16,813 bases of DNA, taken from NCBI GenBank assembly GCA_002483865.1, contig DLIT01000095.1, positions 1 to 16,813 on the forward strand. Reading direction: 5' to 3'. The position numbers were made by a program, and so were the translations under genes. Positions 13,902 to 16,813 of the stretch are shown piece after piece (positions within the stretch are counted from its first letter, which is position 1; the number at the start of each line of letters is the position of its first letter). The stretch comes from Brevundimonas sp. UBA7635 (GTDB taxonomy: Bacteria; Pseudomonadota; Alphaproteobacteria; Caulobacterales; Caulobacteraceae). A model generated the notes under the pieces. That model saw only the letters and a program-made list of their open reading frames with translations. It was not told the origin of the DNA and did no database searches.

Positions 13902-15056
13902 TCAGGTCCGACGCAGAATGACCAGGACAGCAAAGCCTGCCAGCAAGCCCCAGAATGCGGACCCGATACCCGCGAGAGCCAGCCCCGAGGCCGTGACACA
14001 GAAGGTGAGCACGCCGGCTTCGCGGCCTGAATGATCGTCCATCATGGAGCTGAGGGCTCCGATGAGAGGGGCCAGCAGGGCAATCCCTGTCACAGCCGCC
14101 AGCACGTGGGTGGGCATGCCGATGAACAGACCGGCCAGCGGCGCAGCGAACACCGCCACCAGCAGATAAAGCAGGCCATAGATCACCCCGACACGCCATC
14201 GCTGGCTATGGTCCGGATGGGCCTCGGGGTTGGTGCAAATGGCGGCGGTTATGGCGGCCAGATTGATCCCGTGGCTTCCGAACGGCGCGGCCATGGTGCT
14301 GGCGGCACCGGTCCAGAAGATCAGGCGGTTCGCCGGCGGCTCATATCCCGCAGCCCTCAGCACGACGAGACCGGGGAGGTTCTGCGAGGCGAGCGTGACA
14401 AGATAAAGAGGTATGGCCAATCCTATGATCGCCTTCATGTCAAAGACGGGCATGACCGGAACGAGTTGGCCAAACAGAAGCCCGCCTTCGGGCAGGGCCA
14501 GTTGGCCGCGCCATATCAGCATGCTGAAAGCCAACACCAGTACGGTGGGCAATGCCCATCTGGCTGCGTATCGGCGCATCACGAAATAGGTGGCGACCAG
14601 CCCGCCAATCAGGGGCAAGTCCGTCGGTGCCGCTGAAAACAGTTTCAGACAGAAAGGCAGAAGAACGCCCGCCAGCATCCCCGAGGCAATACCGGGCGGA
14701 ATACGCGCCGCCAGCCTGCCCAGAACCGGCACCATGCCGGTGATGACCATGAGGATCGCAGCCACGATGAAGGCACAGATTGCGGAGGGCCAGTCATACC
14801 CCGCCTGCGCGGCCCCCAGCAGGGCGGCGCCGGGTGTCGACCACGCCAGAACAACGGGTATCTTCAAACGCCAGCTTAGCACGGCACCGGGGATACCGAT
14901 GCCGAGCGCGAGGGCGGCCAGCATGGAGATGATCTGGGACGGCGTTGCCCCAAGCGTTTGTCCGGACTGAACGACGAGAGCGACGGTGCCGCCAAATCCG
15001 ATAGCGACCGCAACGAGGGCTGCGGCAAAGGAGGCGGGAGGAGCAAACCTAGGCAC
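13902..15056 (-). CDS. benE: BenE-family benzoate/H+ symporter-like permease
   Basis: Inner-membrane transporter of 384 residues with about eleven or twelve hydrophobic segments. Family stretches include VVLAWSTPGAALLGAAQAGYDW near residues 68-90, GMVPVLGRLAARIPPGIASGMLAGVLL, SQNLPGLVVLRAAGYEPPANRLI, and APFGSHGINLAAITAAICTNPEAHPD, the last being a BenE hallmark. Benzoate uptake is the family's described role; no benzoate catabolic gene is visible here, so the real substrate is uncertain. The start is GTG 15056, overlapping the end of the doxX gene by 8 bases, so the two are probably translationally coupled. AGAGGCGG lies about 10 bases upstream inside doxX. Symbol given by family resemblance only. 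Confidence 0.9.
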   Translation of the reverse strand: MPRFAPPASFAAALVAVAIGFGGTVALVVQSGQTLGATPSQIISMLAALALGIGIPGAVLSWRLKIPVVLAWSTPGAALLGAAQAGYDWPSAICAFIVAAILMVITGMVPVLGRLAARIPPGIASGMLAGVLLPFCLKLFSAAPTDLPLIGGLVATYFVMRRYAARWALPTVLVLAFSMLIWRGQLALPEGGLLFGQLVPVMPVFDMKAIIGLAIPLYLVTLASQNLPGLVVLRAAGYEPPANRLIFWTGAASTMAAPFGSHGINLAAITAAICTNPEAHPDHSQRWRVGVIYGLLYLLVAVFAAPLAGLFIGMPTHVLAAVTGIALLAPLIGALSSMMDDHSGREAGVLTFCVTASGLALAGIGSAFWGLLAGFAVLVILRRT

Positions 15057-15471
15057 GAATAGGCGACCGCCTCTTGATCAGATGATCCAGTGAAACCCGC
15101 CCAGCGCCGCCCGAGGCAAGGCTTAGGCCGATGAAGATCAAGATGGCGGGTGGGAAAAGCTGTCGGAAATCCTGACCCACACCCAGTAAAAGCACGACGG
15201 CTACGGTGAAGTTCACAGCCAGCACCAGTCCGGCCCATCGGGTCCATAAGCCCGGTATCAACAGCGCCCCGATGGCGAACTGTGCCCACACCGACAGGGG
15301 CGCGGCCAGGGCGGGCATAGGACAACGGATGCCGGTCAGAAACTGTTCGAACTCGTCCATCCGAGCGCTGGAAACGATATTGTCCCACACGCCGTAAATC
15401 AGGAACGCCCCGAGGAAAAGCCGCAGCGCCAGCAGCGTCAGATCGTGAAAACCGGACAATCTACCTTGCAC
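15049..15471 (-). CDS. DoxX-family membrane protein
   Basis: A 140-residue membrane protein with four hydrophobic segments: LTLLALRLFLGAFLIYGVWD, PLSVWAQFAIGALLIPGLW, AGLVLAVNFTVAVVLLLGV and FPPAILIFIGLSLA. DoxX relatives are found as subunits or partners of redox enzymes, but the role of most is unknown. The start is GTG 15471, because GGAGGGAGG (15477-15485) sits 5 bases upstream; the open frame extends to 15567, but that would run back into fabI. It follows fabI by 31 bp and overlaps benE, so the order fabI-doxX-benE suggests one transcript. Confidence 0.85.
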   Translation of the reverse strand: MQGRLSGFHDLTLLALRLFLGAFLIYGVWDNIVSSARMDEFEQFLTGIRCPMPALAAPLSVWAQFAIGALLIPGLWTRWAGLVLAVNFTVAVVLLLGVGQDFRQLFPPAILIFIGLSLASGGAGRVSLDHLIKRRSPIRA

Positions 15472-15476
15472 TGAAA

Positions 15477-15485
15477 CCTCCCTCC
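15477..15485 (-). promoter_or_regulatory. Strong ribosome binding site fixing the doxX GTG start
   Basis: GGAGGGAGG on the minus strand ends 5 bases before GTG 15471. It contains two GGAGG-like cores and decides against the longer frame that begins inside fabI. Confidence 0.75.
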
Positions 15486-15502
15486 CCGGGGCGGGGTCTG
15501 AT

Positions 15503-16318
15503 TTAGACGTCCATGTCGTCCGGAAGACCCACAGCGTGGAAGCCTGCATCGACGTGAACCACTTCACCGGTGGTGGAGCGGCCCAGATCGGAGGTCAGCC
15601 ACAGGGCGGCACCAGCAACGCCCTCCATGGAGGTCTCTTCCTTGATCAGCGAGAACTGTGCCGACTTGGAGTGCAGGCCACGGCCACCCGAGATACCGGC
15701 CAGCGACAGGGTACGCATGGCACCGGCCGAGATGGCGTTGACGCGGATGTTCTTCGGACCAAGGTCACGGGCGATGTAGCGGGTCGCAGCCTCAAGGCCG
15801 GCCTTGGCGACGCCCATGGTGTTGTAGTTCGGGATCACGCGTTCCGAACCCAGATAGGTCAGGGTGATCATCGAGCCACCGTTCGGCATCAGCTCGGCCG
15901 AGCGACGGGCCACGTCCACGAAGCTGTAGACCGAGATGTTCATGGCCAGCAGGAAGCTGTCACGGGTGGTGTTGTCGACGAACGAGCCTTGCAGTTCGTT
16001 CTTGTTGGCGAAGGCGACCGAGTGGACGACAAAGTCGATCTCGCCGAAGGTTTCCTTCAGAGCGGCAAAGGCGGCGTCCATCGAGGCGTCGTCGGACACG
16101 TCGCACGGGATGATGGCCTTGGCACCGACGCTTTCGGCCAGCGGGCGCACGCGGCGCTCCAGGCTTTCGCCCAGATAGGTGAAGGCCAGTTCCGCACCCT
16201 GCGCCGCCAGTTGGGAAGCGATGCCCCAGGCGATCGAGTTGGAGTTGGCAACGCCCATGATCAGGCCCTTCTTGCCCTTCATCAGCTCGCCCTTAGGCAT
16301 ATCCCAGCCGTCAGCCAT
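15503..16318 (-). CDS. fabI: Enoyl-[acyl-carrier-protein] reductase (NADH), FabI type
   Basis: Last step of each fatty-acid elongation cycle, reducing trans-2-enoyl-ACP. It has 271 residues from ATG 16318, chosen because AGGAG (16326-16330) is 7 bases upstream; the frame could extend to 16381, but without homology. Seen: the nucleotide motif GVANSNSIAWGIA (22-34), the catalytic set Tyr155, Tyr165 and Lys172 in TYLGSERVIPNYNTMGVAK, the HSVAFANKNEL active-site loop, and the C-terminal TGEVVHVDAGFHAVG. The short-chain dehydrogenase fold with Y-x6-K identifies FabI and not a 3-ketoacyl reductase. It is divergent from DUF2794 across a 144-bp gap in which I see no clear promoter. Confidence 0.97.
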   Translation of the reverse strand: MADGWDMPKGELMKGKKGLIMGVANSNSIAWGIASQLAAQGAELAFTYLGESLERRVRPLAESVGAKAIIPCDVSDDASMDAAFAALKETFGEIDFVVHSVAFANKNELQGSFVDNTTRDSFLLAMNISVYSFVDVARRSAELMPNGGSMITLTYLGSERVIPNYNTMGVAKAGLEAATRYIARDLGPKNIRVNAISAGAMRTLSLAGISGGRGLHSKSAQFSLIKEETSMEGVAGAALWLTSDLGRSTTGEVVHVDAGFHAVGLPDDMDV

Positions 16319-16462
16319 GGTGTGTCTCCTAGAAACCAAATCTGTTGTCCGTCTTTTGGACGCGCCCGCCCGCACTGACAAGACGCAGGGTCAAGATTGC
16401 CATGATGTCCTTGAAACAACCGCAGGGCTGGTTTGCGGGCCAAGGGGCACTAGATTGAAAAC

Positions 16463-16798
16463 ATGACCTTTGATCTTTCAGCCGAGACGCCGCTCGCCGG
16501 TCCTGTTTTCTGGGACCGGCGCGAACTGGACCAGTTGCTGCGCGTCTATGGCCGCATGGTCTCTCAGGGCGAGTGGCGCGACTATTCCATGGCGGGTCTT
16601 AAGGATGTGGCCGAGTTCGCCGTCTTTCGTCGCCACGGCGATGCACCCGTCTATCGCGTGGAAAAGCGCCCGTCCTTACGCCTGAAACAGGGCCAGTACG
16701 CCGTAATCGGCGAGGGTGGCATTGTGCTGAAACGCGGTCGCGAACTGGCGCAGGTCCTGAAGGTCTTCGACAGTCGCAAGTTCACGGTCGTGGAATGA
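16463..16798 (+). CDS. DUF2794 family protein
   Basis: A 111-residue soluble protein of an alphaproteobacterial family with no known function. It has the family pattern FWDRRELDQLLRVYGRMVSQGEWRDY, AGLKDVAEFAVFRRH, PVYRVEKRPSLRLKQGQYAVI and LKRGRELAQVLKVF. There is no signal peptide, no membrane segment and no cysteine. The ATG at 16463 has only a weak purine stretch (TTGAAAAC) upstream; the homology starts near residue 12, so this start is fair. It stands alone on the plus strand, divergent from fabI, and its stop is followed by AAAAAAGCCCCCGCC, the start of a probable terminator. Confidence 0.9.
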   Translation: MTFDLSAETPLAGPVFWDRRELDQLLRVYGRMVSQGEWRDYSMAGLKDVAEFAVFRRHGDAPVYRVEKRPSLRLKQGQYAVIGEGGIVLKRGRELAQVLKVFDSRKFTVVE

Positions 16799-16813
16799 AA
16801 AAAGCCCCCGCCA
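16799..16813 (+). terminator. 5' arm of a probable terminator after DUF2794 (cut by window end)
   Basis: AAAAAGCCCCCGCC follows the DUF2794 stop directly. An A-run followed by a GC-rich arm is the usual left half of an intrinsic terminator; the right half is outside the window. Confidence 0.45.

Noticed and set aside
13883..13906. CCTGA/TCAGG hairpin at the benE stop as a terminator
   Set aside because: The stem is only 5 bp and the T-rich part is displaced from it; too weak to call.
16004..16024. Ala in the FabI active-site loop (HSVAFAN) where E. coli has Gly93, a triclosan-resistance position
   Set aside because: Ala is the normal residue here in triclosan-sensitive FabI enzymes such as those of Bacillus and Staphylococcus, so it is not evidence of resistance.

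Overview
The window reads as chromosomal housekeeping DNA from an alphaproteobacterium, most likely of the order Caulobacterales (Brevundimonas/Caulobacter-like). The reasons are the high-GC codon bias, the dnaK-dnaJ pair, the paired UrcA-family secreted proteins, a DUF2794 gene, and an alphaproteobacterial style of bS16 (long Ala/Glu tail) and Ffh. The order-level call is an inference from gene content; genus cannot be fixed by eye. I see no insertion sequence, prophage, CRISPR array, tRNA or rRNA.

Layout. 1-3154 (+): the C-terminal half of dnaK with its terminator, then dnaJ behind what looks like its own sigma-32-type heat-shock promoter, then dapB overlapping dnaJ by four bases. 3174-4085 (+): an EamA/DMT permease ending on the same CTAG as the convergent dut. 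4082-5772 (-): coaBC-dut, coenzyme A synthesis plus dUTP removal. 5880-6374 (+): a small putative lipoprotein of unknown role, convergent with murI (-), the glutamate racemase for peptidoglycan. 7360-9531 (+): a large M3-family metallopeptidase with an export/lipoprotein signal and a strong terminator. 9670-10337 (-): two tandem UrcA-family periplasmic proteins. 10338-10890: a gene-free stretch of about 550 bp holding a possible response-regulator direct repeat and a run of hairpins ahead of ffh. 10891-13531 (+): ffh-rpsP-rimM, with an intrinsic terminator between rpsP and rimM. 13624-13797 (-): a YegP/UPF0339 small protein. 13902-16318 (-): fabI-doxX-benE, transcribed in that order. 16463-16798 (+): DUF2794.

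How it fits together. Most genes serve core growth: protein folding (DnaK/DnaJ), membrane targeting (Ffh), ribosome assembly (bS16, RimM), lysine/diaminopimelate and D-glutamate for the wall (DapB, MurI), coenzyme A, nucleotide hygiene and fatty-acid elongation (FabI). The less ordinary parts are regulatory or of unknown function: the separate dnaJ promoter, the terminator splitting rpsP from rimM, the hairpin-rich ffh leader, the UrcA pair with its upstream direct repeat, and the small lipoprotein whose C-terminal block is not recognised with confidence. I found no convincing undescribed multi-gene system; the ffh leader and the UrcA locus are the best places to look again.
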